From Billgrantia gudaonensis (lineage in GTDB: Bacteria > Pseudomonadota > Gammaproteobacteria > Pseudomonadales > Halomonadaceae), in assembly GCF_900100195.1 (NCBI RefSeq), contig NZ_FNES01000006.1, forward strand, positions 124,001-188,000: 64,000 nucleotides of DNA. The letters run 5' to 3'. The translations under genes were made by a program, and so were the position numbers. The notes beneath the pieces are model-generated. The model was not told where the DNA came from. It did not search any database and worked only from the letters and a program-made list of their open reading frames with translations. Positions 28,641 to 37,963 of the stretch are shown in pieces (the stretch's first letter is position 1; each line of letters begins with the position of its first letter).

Positions 28641-30380
28641 ATGAAATCGACAACAATACGACTGTCGCTACTGGCCAGCGGTATCATGCTGGCAAGTGCG
28701 CCGCTGCACGCCGACGACCATGATGCCCGTGCCATTGCCGAGCGCCTGGTGGACGAACACTTCCAGAACTCGACCCTCAGCCGCGAGCAACAGATCGAGG
28801 AACTGATGTGGTTCGCCGAGGCGGCCGAGCCCTTCCGCGGAATGGAGATCAACACCGTCGCGGAAGGGCTGACGACCCACATCTACGAGCGCGACGTGCT
28901 GGCCGAGGCCTTCACCGAGCTGACCGGCATCGAGGTGACTCACAACATCATCGGTGAGGGGGACGTCGTCAACAACATGCAGACCCAGATGCAGTCGGGG
29001 CGCAACATCTACGACGGTTACGTCAACGACTCCGATGCCATCGGTACCCATATTCGTTACGGCACCACCATCAATCTCTCCGAGGCGATGGACAACGAGT
29101 GGGCCGATTACACGCTGCCCACGCTGGATCTGGATGATTTCATCGGCATTCAGTACACGACCGGCCCCGACGGCAGTATCTATCAGCTGCCGACCCAGCA
29201 GTTCGCCAACCTCTACTGGTTCCGTTACGACTGGTTCCAGCGCGAGGATTTCCAGGATCAGTTCCGCGAGATCTATGGTTACGACCTGGGGGTGCCGACC
29301 AACTGGACCGCCTACGAGGACATCGCCGAGTTCTTCACCGAGCACGTCGGCGAAATCGACGGCGAGACCGTCTACGGTCACATGGACTATGGCCGCCGTG
29401 ATCCCTCTCTGGGCTGGCGCTTCCACGACTCCTGGCTTTCCATGGCCGGCATGGGCAGTCCCGGGGTGCCCTTCGGGAATCCGGTCGACGACTGGGGCAT
29501 CCGGGTCGATGAAGAGAGTCGTCCCGTGGGGGCCAGCGTCAGCCGCGGCGGGGCGACCAACTCGCCCGCTTCGGTGTTCGCGGTGACGAAGATGGTCGAA
29601 TGGCTCGACAAGTATGCTCCGCCCGAGGCCCAGGGCATGACCTTCGGCGAGGCCGGACCGGTGCCGGCCCAGGGCAACGTGGCCCAGCAGATATTCTGGT
29701 ACACCGCGTTCACCGCCGACATGACCGACCCTGGGCTGCCGGTTACCGAAGAGGACGGTACGCCCAAGTGGCGCATGGCGCCGTCTCCGACCGGCCCTTA
29801 CTGGGAGGAGGGCATGAAGGTGGGCTATCAGGACGTGGGCTCCTGGACCTTCTTCGACTCCACCCCGGAGGATCGACGCACGGCAGCCTGGCTGTTCGGG
29901 CAGTTCACCACTTCCAAGACGGTGTCGTTGGAAAAATTGATGGCCGGCCTGACGCCGATTCGCGAATCGGACATCTTCTCCGATCAGATGAGTGAGATGG
30001 CACCCAAGCTGGGGGGGCTGGTGGAGTTCTATCGCAGTCCCAACGAGTCCAACTGGACGCCTTCGAGCACCAACGTGCCCGACTATCCGCGCATGGCACC
30101 GCTGTGGTGGCAGAACCTGGCCCCGGCGGTCAGCGGTGAAATCGAACCCCAGGAGGCGCTCGACAACCTGGCCGGCGACATCGACAGCGTGATGGCGCGC
30201 CTGGCCCGGGCCGGCGTATTCCAGGTCTATGCGCCGCAGCTCAATGACGAGCAGGACCCGGAAGTGTGGCTCTCTCAGCCTGGGGCTCCGAAGGCCAAGC
30301 TGGATGATGAAATGCCGCAGGGCACCACCGTTCCCTATGACGAGATGATGGAGGCGTGGATGGCGGCCGGTACGCGCTGA
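28641..30380 (+). CDS. glpV: glycerol ABC transporter substrate-binding protein (GlpV type)
   Basis: A 579-residue periplasmic binding protein of the large solute-binding family 1 type. A signal peptide, MKSTTIRLSLLASGIMLASAPLHA, is in view. The mature protein is strongly acidic and rich in Trp and Tyr. I chose the ATG at 28641 with AGAGGT in front; an ATG at 28608 with AGGAG is possible and would put 11 polar residues before the signal peptide. It follows the DUF2160 gene by 58 bases and ends the transporter operon at a strong terminator. Confidence 0.88.
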   Translation: MKSTTIRLSLLASGIMLASAPLHADDHDARAIAERLVDEHFQNSTLSREQQIEELMWFAEAAEPFRGMEINTVAEGLTTHIYERDVLAEAFTELTGIEVTHNIIGEGDVVNNMQTQMQSGRNIYDGYVNDSDAIGTHIRYGTTINLSEAMDNEWADYTLPTLDLDDFIGIQYTTGPDGSIYQLPTQQFANLYWFRYDWFQREDFQDQFREIYGYDLGVPTNWTAYEDIAEFFTEHVGEIDGETVYGHMDYGRRDPSLGWRFHDSWLSMAGMGSPGVPFGNPVDDWGIRVDEESRPVGASVSRGGATNSPASVFAVTKMVEWLDKYAPPEAQGMTFGEAGPVPAQGNVAQQIFWYTAFTADMTDPGLPVTEEDGTPKWRMAPSPTGPYWEEGMKVGYQDVGSWTFFDSTPEDRRTAAWLFGQFTTSKTVSLEKLMAGLTPIRESDIFSDQMSEMAPKLGGLVEFYRSPNESNWTPSSTNVPDYPRMAPLWWQNLAPAVSGEIEPQEALDNLAGDIDSVMARLARAGVFQVYAPQLNDEQDPEVWLSQPGAPKAKLDDEMPQGTTVPYDEMMEAWMAAGTR

Positions 30381-30464
30381 CACCCGGTGGCGGGCGGCTG
30401 CCCGCCATCACTCGGCCCGGCCGGGAAATCGATACCAGTGCGACCGGTTGCCCGAACGGGACCC

Positions 30465-30499
30465 AGGCCCCGCTCGGCTAGCGCCGAGCGGGGCCTTTC
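30465..30499 (+). terminator. terminator after the glycerol transporter operon
   Basis: A perfect 14-bp stem (AGGCCCCGCTCGGC with complement) has a TAGC loop, followed by TTC. It lies 85 bases after the binding-protein gene and 20 bases before the second glpD, so that gene either has partial readthrough or is reduced relative to the transporter. Confidence 0.85.
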
Positions 30500-30519
30500 G
30501 CTGCTGAGAAGGGCTACAC

Positions 30520-32196
30520 ATGCAACTTCGCCAGAACAATTTCCGCAAGCTGCGCGAGCGCACCTTCGACGTGATGATTGTCGGTGGCGGCATCAACGGG
30601 GCTGCGGCGGCCGCTGCCTTGAGCGGCAAGGGCGTCAGCGTCGCCCTGATCGACAAGGGGGACTTTGCCAGCAGTACCAGCATGCATTCCTCCAACCTGG
30701 TGTGGGGCGGGATCAAGTACATGGAGAGCGGCGAGTTCTCCTTGGTGCGCAAGCTCTGCCGAAGCCGGAATCACTTGATCAGGAGCTATCCCTCTTCGGT
30801 GAAGGAGATCCGCTTTCTCACCACCATACACCGCGGGTTTCGCCACCATCCGCTAGTGCCCTGGGCTGGCACCTGGCTGTACTGGCTGATGGGCAACGCC
30901 TTCACGCAGCGCCCTCACTACATGCGGCCGCCAGCTCTCAAGGCGCGAGAACCGATCATCGACACCTCGTGTGCGGTTGGCGGCTTCGAATACTCCGACG
31001 CCTACCTGCATGACAACGATGCCCGCTTCGTTTTCAATTTCGTCCGCCGAGCGCTGGACTTCGGTGGCGTGGCCGCCAACTACGTGGAGTATCTTTCCTC
31101 ACGTCGTGAAGAGGGGGGCTGGATCGCTCGAGTCCGCGATGTGCTGGGCGGCGACACCTTCGAGATCCGCTCGCGGGCGATGATCAACGCCGCGGGCCCC
31201 TGGGTCGACGACCTCAACCGCCGCGACGGGCAGCGCACCGAGCACCATCATGTCTTTTCCAAGGGAATCCACCTGATCGTGCCGCGGCTCACCGAGGGGC
31301 GTCGGGTGCTGGCCTTCTTCGCCGATGACGGCCGCCTGTTCTTCGTCATCCCCATGGGGCCGCGCACCTGCATCGGCACCACCGATACCCGGGTCGAGAG
31401 TCCGGTGGTGACGGTCACCCCGGAGGATGTGGCCTTCGTGCTCGACAACATCAACAAGCGCTTGTCGCTGAAGCGGCCCCTCGACGAGACGGACATCATC
31501 GCCACCCGCTGTGGAGTGCGGCCGCTGGCAATCAAGCCCTCCGGCGGAGGGGAGCGAGATTTTCTCAACCTGTCACGCAAGCACGTCATCGACCTCGACA
31601 CCGAGCGGGCACACCTCAGCATCTTCGGCGGCAAGCTCACCGACTGTCTCAACGTTGGAGCGGAAATCGTCGAGGCGGTGAAGGGCCTCGGCATTGCCGT
31701 GCCGGATGAGAACCGGCGCTGGTATGGAGAGCCGGATGGCTCGGTACGCGATGCCTTCCTGGAGGAGGCTCGGCGGATGCAACTCGACGACCTGACCGCG
31801 GCACATGCCTCCGAACCGATCAGTCAACGCCTGTGGCGTCGCTATGCCGACCAGGCCTTCGATATGCTGGAGGCGGTGCGCCGCGACCAGCGCCAGGCCG
31901 AGGTGCTGATCGAGGGTACCGAGTACCTGAGGGTGGAACTCACGCAGGCTCGGGATCGCGAGATGGTCACGCGTCTCGAGGATCTGTTGCGGCGCCGTTC
32001 GAAGATCTCGCTGGTGGTGCCCGAGACGTCGATCGGCCGATCCGCGGGCGTGAGGGAGGCCTGCGAGGTGCTTTTCGGGGACACGGCGGAGCAACGTCTT
32101 GCCGAGTACCTGGAAGCGCTGTCGATGGACCAGCGTGAGCGAAGAGTGGAGCAGGGCGATGGGGGCGGCGTCGTGCCGGGAGCGCGAGGCTGCTAG
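30520..32196 (+). CDS. second FAD-dependent glycerol-3-phosphate dehydrogenase (GlpD paralogue)
   Basis: A 558-residue DAO-fold dehydrogenase that would oxidise glycerol-3-phosphate to DHAP. FAD-binding VGGGINGAAAAAALSGKG starts near residue 21; SSNLVWGGIKYMESGEFSLV replaces the canonical GlpD segment SKLIHGGLRYLE, and FGGKLTDCLNVG is near residue 370. It is longer and clearly different from the GlpD at 11180. Its place after the ABC operon matches the Rhizobium glp locus. Function as a glycerol-3-phosphate dehydrogenase is inferred from family and context. The last 20 residues are a low-complexity Gly/Arg tail. Confidence 0.82.
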   Translation: MQLRQNNFRKLRERTFDVMIVGGGINGAAAAAALSGKGVSVALIDKGDFASSTSMHSSNLVWGGIKYMESGEFSLVRKLCRSRNHLIRSYPSSVKEIRFLTTIHRGFRHHPLVPWAGTWLYWLMGNAFTQRPHYMRPPALKAREPIIDTSCAVGGFEYSDAYLHDNDARFVFNFVRRALDFGGVAANYVEYLSSRREEGGWIARVRDVLGGDTFEIRSRAMINAAGPWVDDLNRRDGQRTEHHHVFSKGIHLIVPRLTEGRRVLAFFADDGRLFFVIPMGPRTCIGTTDTRVESPVVTVTPEDVAFVLDNINKRLSLKRPLDETDIIATRCGVRPLAIKPSGGGERDFLNLSRKHVIDLDTERAHLSIFGGKLTDCLNVGAEIVEAVKGLGIAVPDENRRWYGEPDGSVRDAFLEEARRMQLDDLTAAHASEPISQRLWRRYADQAFDMLEAVRRDQRQAEVLIEGTEYLRVELTQARDREMVTRLEDLLRRRSKISLVVPETSIGRSAGVREACEVLFGDTAEQRLAEYLEALSMDQRERRVEQGDGGGVVPGARGC

Positions 32197-32237
32197 AATG
32201 CCGCGCGATTTCCGCCCAAACATCCAGGAGCCCTGCC

Positions 32238-33482
32238 ATGACCGATTCCGCGGCCGTTCAGCGACCCGCCGACTCCCTGCCACGCACGCTGCTGACCGGT
32301 GCCCAGATGCTGTTCGTGGCCTTCGGGGCCCTGGTTCTGGTGCCCCTGCTGACCGGCCTGGATCCCAACGTGGCTCTGTTCACCGCCGGCATCGGTACCC
32401 TGATCTTTCACGGCGTGACCCGCGCCAGCGTGCCGGTCTTTCTCGCCTCTTCCTTTGCGTTCATCGCCCCCATTCAGGGGTCGGTGGCGAGTTTCGGCGT
32501 TTCCGCCACCCTGGGCGGATTGCTGGTCGCGGGGCTGGTCTACGTGGTGATTGCCCAGTTCGTGCGCCTGAAGGGGACCGCCTGGCTTCACCGGCTCCTG
32601 CCGCCGGTGGTAGTGGGGCCGGTGATCATGGTGATCGGCTTGGCGCTCGCCCCTGTGGCGGTGGACATGGCCACCGGAGAGACCAGCGAGCACATCGGTT
32701 ACGGGCGGGCGGTCGTGCTCTCAATGGCCAGCCTGCTGGTGACGCTGCTGCTCGCGGTATTCGGTCGCGGCCTGCTGCGCCTGGTGCCCATCATGGGGGG
32801 GATCGTCACCGGTTATGTGCTGGCCCTGCTAATGGGCGTGGTCGATTTCACCCCGGTTCACGACTCGGCATGGGTGTCGCTGCCGAGCTTCACCGCTCCG
32901 AGCTTTCACTGGGCGGCGATCCTGTTCATGATTCCGGTCGCCATTGCGCCGGCCGTGGAGCACATCGGCGACATGATTGCCATCGGCTCGGTGACCCGCA
33001 AGAACTATCTGAGTGAGCCCGGCCTGCATCGCACCCTGCTCGGCGACGGCCTGGCCACTTCCGCGGCGGCGCTGTTCGGTGGTCCCCCCAATACCACCTA
33101 CTCCGAAGTCACCGGAGCGGTGACCCTCACCCGCGCCTTCAACCCCCATTTCATGATCGTGGCCGCCTGCCTGGCCGTGTCGCTGGCTTTCATTGCCAAG
33201 CTCGGCGCGCTGCTGCAGACCATCCCCGGGCCGGTCATGGGAGGCATCATGACGCTGCTGTTCGGGTCGATTGCCGTAGTGGGCATGAACACCCTGGTGC
33301 GAGCCGGTCAATCGCTCACTGCGCCGCGCAATCTGGTGGTGGTGTCGCTCATCCTGGTGTTCGGCATCGGCGGCATGCAGTTCGGTGGCGGCCAGTTCAC
33401 CCTGCAGGGGGTGAGTCTCGCTGCCGTAGTCGGCATCGTGCTCAACTGGGCCCTGCCCGGAGCCGAGGAAGAGACTGCCTAG
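32238..33482 (+). CDS. uraA: uracil permease, NCS2 family
   Basis: A 414-residue proton-coupled nucleobase permease with about 14 helices. NCS2 marks are FGALVLVPLLTGLDPNVALFTAG, cited by position near residues 33-55, FFAP-like FIAPIQGSVASFG, and GGPPNTTYSEVTGAVTLT near residue 283, which contains the substrate-binding Glu region. The C-terminal helices are followed by an acidic tail. It could also carry xanthine, but it is closer to UraA in the motifs. It is convergent with the regulator gene; the stops overlap at 33479-33482. Confidence 0.88.
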   Translation: MTDSAAVQRPADSLPRTLLTGAQMLFVAFGALVLVPLLTGLDPNVALFTAGIGTLIFHGVTRASVPVFLASSFAFIAPIQGSVASFGVSATLGGLLVAGLVYVVIAQFVRLKGTAWLHRLLPPVVVGPVIMVIGLALAPVAVDMATGETSEHIGYGRAVVLSMASLLVTLLLAVFGRGLLRLVPIMGGIVTGYVLALLMGVVDFTPVHDSAWVSLPSFTAPSFHWAAILFMIPVAIAPAVEHIGDMIAIGSVTRKNYLSEPGLHRTLLGDGLATSAAALFGGPPNTTYSEVTGAVTLTRAFNPHFMIVAACLAVSLAFIAKLGALLQTIPGPVMGGIMTLLFGSIAVVGMNTLVRAGQSLTAPRNLVVVSLILVFGIGGMQFGGGQFTLQGVSLAAVVGIVLNWALPGAEEETA

Positions 33483-34060
33483 ACGTGGTGCTGCTCGTGA
33501 CCGCCCTCGGCGAATGAGGGCGGTGAGTTGGCACTGACGATCACGCACTCTTCGCTGCCCCGGTTGCGGAAGCGGTGGGGCAGCCGTGAATCGAAGTAGT
33601 AGGCATCGCCGGGACCGAGTTCCTCGACTTCATCCCCGACGGTGAGCTCGATCCGTCCGGCGATCACCACCCCGCCTTCCTCGCCGTCGTGTTCGAGCAT
33701 CTCCTCGCCACTGTCGGCTCCCGGCGGATAGCGCTCGTGGATGATCGACATGCGGCGTTCCGCGCGGCGTGCCGCCACGAGCCGCCACGAAAGGTGGCCG
33801 TCACCGATCTCGGTCAACTCGCTGGCCTTGTAGAAGTGGTGCGGCGGTGCGGGTTCGTCGCCGGCGAAGAAGGTGCTGATCGACACCGGCAGGGCATCGA
33901 GGATCTTCTTGAGCGAGCTCACCGACGGGCTAACGCTGTTCTGCTCGATCAACGATATGGTGCTGTTGGTGACGCCGGCGCGCTTGGCCAGCTCGCGCTG
34001 TGAGAGTCGGCGCGCCTGGCGCAGTTCGCGCAGGCGGCTGCCCACGTTGAATCCTTCCAT
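33479..34060 (-). CDS. PuuR-like XRE/cupin transcriptional regulator
   Basis: A 193-residue regulator. Its N-terminal HTH_3 domain (about residues 7-62, with LSQRELAKRAGVTNSTISLI) is followed by a cupin sensor domain with the segment LEHDGEEGGVVIAGRIELTV and DAYYFDSRLPHRFRNRG. This layout and the motif SVSPSVSSLKKILDALPVS are like E. coli PuuR, the putrescine utilisation repressor. No puu genes are in the window, so the ligand is unknown. The ATG at 34060 is preferred over a TTG at 34078. Confidence 0.82.
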   Translation of the reverse strand: MEGFNVGSRLRELRQARRLSQRELAKRAGVTNSTISLIEQNSVSPSVSSLKKILDALPVSISTFFAGDEPAPPHHFYKASELTEIGDGHLSWRLVAARRAERRMSIIHERYPPGADSGEEMLEHDGEEGGVVIAGRIELTVGDEVEELGPGDAYYFDSRLPHRFRNRGSEECVIVSANSPPSFAEGGHEQHHV

Positions 34061-34229
34061 TGCTTGGTCTGCCGTCAAACGTTCGATTGGGTTGACGGAT
34101 GATACCCTTTAGCGGTGCTTCGTCTCCATGTTCGATGATCGTCGTCATGGCGCGTCGTGGCAGGCATGGCACGGCGAAGCTGCGTCAGGCATCATGATTG
34201 CAACGCCATAGGGGCGAGCGAGGGCATTG

Positions 34230-34823
34230 ATGGATCCGCGACAAGAGGTGACCGGCCTGATACTCGCCGGAGGACGGGGGCGCCGCATGGGCGGGTGCGA
34301 CAAGGGGCTGGAGCCCTTTGCCGGACGGCCGCTGGTAGCCCATGTTCGCGAACGCTTGGTGGGGGAAGTGGCGGCGGTTTGGATCAACGCCAATCGTCAT
34401 CTTGCCGAGTACGCAGCATGGGCCGAACGCGTGGTGAGCGACCGCGAGCCCGACTTCCAGGGTCCCCTCATGGGCATTCACAGTGGCCTGTGCGTGGCTG
34501 GAACTCCCTGGGTGCTGGTGGTTCCCTGCGATAGCCCGGCCTTGCCGGTCGATCTGGTACCACGCCTGGTGGCGGGTGTCGGCGGGGGCGACATCGCCGT
34601 GGCCCATGACGGCGAGCGGCTGCATCCCGTGGTTGCATTGATACGCACGTCGCTTGCCGAGGACCTCGCCGCCGCCCTGAGCGATGGCGAGCGCAAGATC
34701 GACCGCTGGTATGCCCGCCATGCCTGGCGCTCGGTGGATTTCAGCGACTGTCCGGAAACCTTTGCCAATCTCAATACCCGGGATGAGAAACAGCGCCTCG
34801 AGGCGCGCCTGAGCGAGGAGTGA
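34230..34823 (+). CDS. mobA: molybdenum cofactor guanylyltransferase
   Basis: Attaches GMP from GTP to molybdopterin-Mo to form the MGD cofactor. The 197-residue protein has the nucleotidyltransferase motif LILAGGRGRRMGGCDKGL (residues 11-28), GPLMGIHSGL and the metal-binding VVPCDSPAL. The ending NLNTRDEKQRLE is typical of MobA. It is first in the Mo-cofactor cluster; the start at 34230 has GAGGGC nearby. It ends 8 bases before mobB. Confidence 0.94.
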   Translation: MDPRQEVTGLILAGGRGRRMGGCDKGLEPFAGRPLVAHVRERLVGEVAAVWINANRHLAEYAAWAERVVSDREPDFQGPLMGIHSGLCVAGTPWVLVVPCDSPALPVDLVPRLVAGVGGGDIAVAHDGERLHPVVALIRTSLAEDLAAALSDGERKIDRWYARHAWRSVDFSDCPETFANLNTRDEKQRLEARLSEE

Positions 34824-34831
34824 CGACTGCC

Positions 34832-35422
34832 ATGAGTGCCGTGATCGACGCTTCCCTACCGTTCGATGATGCCCTGCCGCTGCTCGGCATCGCTGCCTGG
34901 AGCGGCACCGGCAAGACGACCCTGCTCGAGCAGCTGTTGCCACGGCTGACCGAACGTGGCCTGCGGGCGGCGGTGATCAAGCATGCCCATCACGCTTTCG
35001 ACATCGATCAGCCGGGCAAGGATAGCCATCGCCTGCGCTGCGCCGGTGCTTCGCCGATGCTGATCGCCTCGCGGGCGCGCCTGGCACTGATGATGGAAAC
35101 GCCGGACCAGACCGAGGCCGACCTGGCGCAATTGATCGAGATGATCCGCCCCCAGCACCCGGACCTGGTGCTGGTCGAGGGATTCAAGGCGTGGCCGCTG
35201 CCCAAGCTGGCGCTGCACCGCGAGGCGCTGGGCAAGCCGCTGCGCGTGGACGATGACCCTTGGATCAGGGCCGTGGCCAGCGCCGAGCCGCTGTCGTTGC
35301 CGGCGGGCGTCGAGGCGCTGGATCTCGACGACCTCGAAGCGATCGCCGACTGGGTGGCTGCCTGGCCGACCCGCTGGCCCAGCGAGCAGGTCCCTCGCGG
35401 GGTCGTGGAGGCAGGGGCATGA
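34832..35422 (+). CDS. mobB: molybdopterin-guanine dinucleotide biosynthesis adaptor MobB
   Basis: A 196-residue GTP-binding P-loop protein that aids MobA. It has IAAWSGTGKTTLLEQLLPRL near the N-terminus (Walker A WSGTGKTT), VIKHAHHAFDIDQPGKDSHR (the MobB motif) and DLVLVEGFKAWPLPKL. It is a little longer than E. coli MobB (175). The ATG at 34832 follows GAGGAGTGACGACTGC. Its TGA overlaps the moeA ATG. Confidence 0.93.
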   Translation: MSAVIDASLPFDDALPLLGIAAWSGTGKTTLLEQLLPRLTERGLRAAVIKHAHHAFDIDQPGKDSHRLRCAGASPMLIASRARLALMMETPDQTEADLAQLIEMIRPQHPDLVLVEGFKAWPLPKLALHREALGKPLRVDDDPWIRAVASAEPLSLPAGVEALDLDDLEAIADWVAAWPTRWPSEQVPRGVVEAGA

Positions 35423-36675
35423 GCCTGTCCTGTTTCGACCTTGGCGAGCGCATGCTGAGCGTTGCGGAGGCGCGAGCGGCGACGGCAAGCTTGGTCGCAG
35501 CACCTCTGCCGTCCGAGTGGGTGCCGTTGGCGGCCCTCCATGGCCGCGTGCTCGCTGAGTCGCAGGTATCGCCCATCGACGTGCCGCAGAATACCAATGC
35601 GGCCATGGACGGCATCGCCCTGTCCTGGCCGGAGCGAGGGACGCTACCGGCCAGTTGGTCGCTGGTCGGCGAAGTACTGGCTGGCCACCGCCACGAGGCG
35701 GCGCTGGCCGCTGGCGAGTGCGTGCGCATCACTACCGGTGCGCCGCTGCCTGCCGGGGCAGACACCGTTGTCATGCGCGAACAGCTCGACGAGCGGGACG
35801 GCGGCGTTCGGATTCATCGCGCGGAGTGCGTGCGGCGTGGCCAGAACGTTCGCATGGCCGGCGAAGACATCGCCCGCGGCGCCACGGCATTGACTGCCGG
35901 AACGCGTCTCGGGGCCGCCGAGCTCGGCTTGCTGGCCTCGTTGGGCGTGGCCGGGGCCAGCGTGCATCGGCGTGCCCGCGTAGCGATCTTCTCCACCGGC
36001 GACGAAGTGACGGCGCCCGGCGAAGAGCTACCCCCGGCCGGCATCTTCGATGCCAACCGCTTCTCGCTGCGTGGCCTGGTCACCGAGCAGGGTGCGGAGG
36101 TTCTCGATCTGGGCATCCTCCCCGACGATCGGCAGCGCATCGTCGCGGCCTTGGCCGAGGCGGCCCACCAGGCCGATCTGGTGATCACCAGCGGTGGCGT
36201 ATCGGTCGGCGAGGCGGACCGGGTGCGGGGAGCGCTGCAGGAAGTCGGCGAGCTGGGTTTCTGGAAGATCGCCATGCGTCCCGGCCGGCCGCTGGCGTGC
36301 GGACGGCTGGGAAGCTTGGCCACTCCTTTCTTCGGATTGCCGGGCAATCCGGTCGCCGCCATGGTCACCTTCCTGCAGTTCGTGGCACCGCTGCTGTGGC
36401 GTTTGCAGGGGAGTACCGAACCGCAGCCGCGGCGCCTCACGGCTCTGGCCGAAGAGTCGCTGGCCAGCCGCGCAGGACGCGTGGATTTCCTGCGCGGTCG
36501 CTTGCGTAGCGATACCGAAGGGCGGCTGTGGGTGTGCAGTACCGGCCGGCAAGGCTCCGGCATTCTGTCTTCCATGGTGGCCGCGGACTGCCTGATCGAG
36601 ATCGACCCCGAGCGAGCCGGGGTCGCCGCCGGCGATCCCGTCACCGTGCAACCGTTATCCGATGACCTTTGTTGA
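35419..36675 (+). CDS. moeA: molybdopterin molybdenumtransferase
   Basis: Inserts molybdate into adenylated molybdopterin. The 418-residue protein has the four-domain MoeA arrangement: PQNTNAAMDGIAL near residue 55, RITTGAPLPAGADTVVMRE near 94, IFSTGDEVTAPGEELPPAGIFDANR, cited in pieces, near 192-216, TSGGVSVGEADRVR near 255, and the ending with GVAAGDPVTVQPL. The ATGA overlap with mobB fixes the start. Downstream is the fused moaC-moaD. Confidence 0.95.
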   Translation: MSLSCFDLGERMLSVAEARAATASLVAAPLPSEWVPLAALHGRVLAESQVSPIDVPQNTNAAMDGIALSWPERGTLPASWSLVGEVLAGHRHEAALAAGECVRITTGAPLPAGADTVVMREQLDERDGGVRIHRAECVRRGQNVRMAGEDIARGATALTAGTRLGAAELGLLASLGVAGASVHRRARVAIFSTGDEVTAPGEELPPAGIFDANRFSLRGLVTEQGAEVLDLGILPDDRQRIVAALAEAAHQADLVITSGGVSVGEADRVRGALQEVGELGFWKIAMRPGRPLACGRLGSLATPFFGLPGNPVAAMVTFLQFVAPLLWRLQGSTEPQPRRLTALAEESLASRAGRVDFLRGRLRSDTEGRLWVCSTGRQGSGILSSMVAADCLIEIDPERAGVAAGDPVTVQPLSDDLC

Positions 36676-36687
36676 GGCGTTGCCGAC

Positions 36688-37509
36688 ATGACCCTGACCC
36701 ATCTCAATCAACGCGGCGAAGCCCATATGGTGGACGTCGCCGACAAGCCCGAGAGTCGCCGTGAAGCGACCGCTTCGGGGCAGATCACCATGCAGCCGGC
36801 GACCCTGGCTCTGCTCGCCGAGGGGAGTCTGCCCAAGGGTGACGTGCTCGCCACCGCTCGCATTGCCGGCATCCAGGCCGCCAAGCGCACCCACGAACTG
36901 ATTCCGTTGTGCCATGCGCTGCCGCTTTCCAAGGTGAGCGTCGATTTCCGCCTCGACGAGGCGAATTCGCGGGTCGAGGTGAGCGCCACTTGCCGTCTCA
37001 ACGGACGCACCGGCGTGGAGATGGAGGCCTTGACCGCTGTCTCCGTGGCATGCCTGACGCTCTACGACATGTGCAAGGCGGTGGACAAGGACATGGAGAT
37101 CGGTGCCATTCGCTTGGAGGCCAAGAGCGGTGGCCGCTCCGGCGACTACCGCCGCGATGCGGGGGGAGCCGTGGCGCCGCCCGAAGCGCCGATCGTTACC
37201 GGAGAGGGGGCGGCCGGCGAAGTGTCCGTGGGCCTGCGCTGCGATCTGGAATCGCCCTGCGTGCGCGTCAAGTGCCTGGCCGAACTGCGCGAGAGTCTTG
37301 GCGTCAGCGAGCTCAGCGTGGCCCTCGACGATCTGCCCACGGCTGACGTCGGCGGCCTCAAGGCCGCGCTGATCGAGCGCGACCCGAGATTCTCTCGGCT
37401 TTCGGAAGGTCGCGTTCTGTGCGCCGTCAATCAAGTCATGGCGGTGGACGCCACGCCGATCACCGACGACGATGAAGTGGCCTTCTTCCCGCCGGTCACG
37501 GGAGGCTGA
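36688..37509 (+). CDS. MoaC-MoaD fusion: cPMP synthase and molybdopterin synthase small subunit
   Basis: A 273-residue protein in one frame without a stop. Residues 1-157 are MoaC ([32 protein letters not shown] at 71-83, the [19 protein letters not shown] segment, [12 protein letters not shown]), which forms cyclic pyranopterin monophosphate. After a linker of about 30 residues (158-190), residues 191-273 are MoaD ([38 protein letters not shown]) with the free C-terminal Gly-Gly needed for thiocarboxylation. MoaC and MoaD are normally separate. moaE follows 2 bases later and moaA after it. Confidence 0.93.
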   Translation: MTLTHLNQRGEAHMVDVADKPESRREATASGQITMQPATLALLAEGSLPKGDVLATARIAGIQAAKRTHELIPLCHALPLSKVSVDFRLDEANSRVEVSATCRLNGRTGVEMEALTAVSVACLTLYDMCKAVDKDMEIGAIRLEAKSGGRSGDYRRDAGGAVAPPEAPIVTGEGAAGEVSVGLRCDLESPCVRVKCLAELRESLGVSELSVALDDLPTADVGGLKAALIERDPRFSRLSEGRVLCAVNQVMAVDATPITDDDEVAFFPPVTGG

Positions 37510-37511
37510 GC

Positions 37512-37961
37512 ATGATCCGGGTACAGCAGGCGTCCTTCGATGCCGGCGAGGAACAGCGGGCATTGCTCGCGGGACGAACGGACATCGGGGCCGTGGTGAG
37601 CTTCACCGGATTGGTCCGCGACTTCAACGAGCGACCGGAGGTGATCGCTCTCACCCTTGAGCACTATCCGGGAATGACCGAAGCCGCTCTCGGCGAAATC
37701 GTGAGCGAAGCCGAGCGGCGTTGGTCGTTGCAAGGCGTCAGCGTGATCCATCGGGTTGGACGGCTGGCCCCCGGTGATCCTATCGTATTGGTAGTCGTGG
37801 CCAGTGAGCACCGACGCCAGGCCTTCGAGGCCTGCGATTTCATCATGGACTATCTCAAGACTCGCGCGCCATTCTGGAAAAAGGAGCACAGCGCCAGTGG
37901 CGATTATTGGGTCGCCGAGCGCGAGTCCGATCAACGGGATGCCAGTCGCTGGGAGAGGTGA
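37512..37961 (+). CDS. moaE: molybdopterin synthase catalytic subunit
   Basis: The large subunit of MPT synthase, which uses the MoaD thiocarboxylate to convert cPMP into molybdopterin. The 149-residue protein (E. coli 150) has [39 protein letters not shown] and [14 protein letters not shown], the last with the catalytic Lys pair. It starts 2 bases after the fused moaC-moaD gene and ends 2 bases before moaA. Confidence 0.96.
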   Translation: MIRVQQASFDAGEEQRALLAGRTDIGAVVSFTGLVRDFNERPEVIALTLEHYPGMTEAALGEIVSEAERRWSLQGVSVIHRVGRLAPGDPIVLVVVASEHRRQAFEACDFIMDYLKTRAPFWKKEHSASGDYWVAERESDQRDASRWER

Positions 37962-37963
37962 GC

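Noticed and set aside
34061..34229. Moco riboswitch before the molybdenum cofactor cluster
   Set aside because: I could not find the conserved Moco RNA core or a convincing multistem fold.
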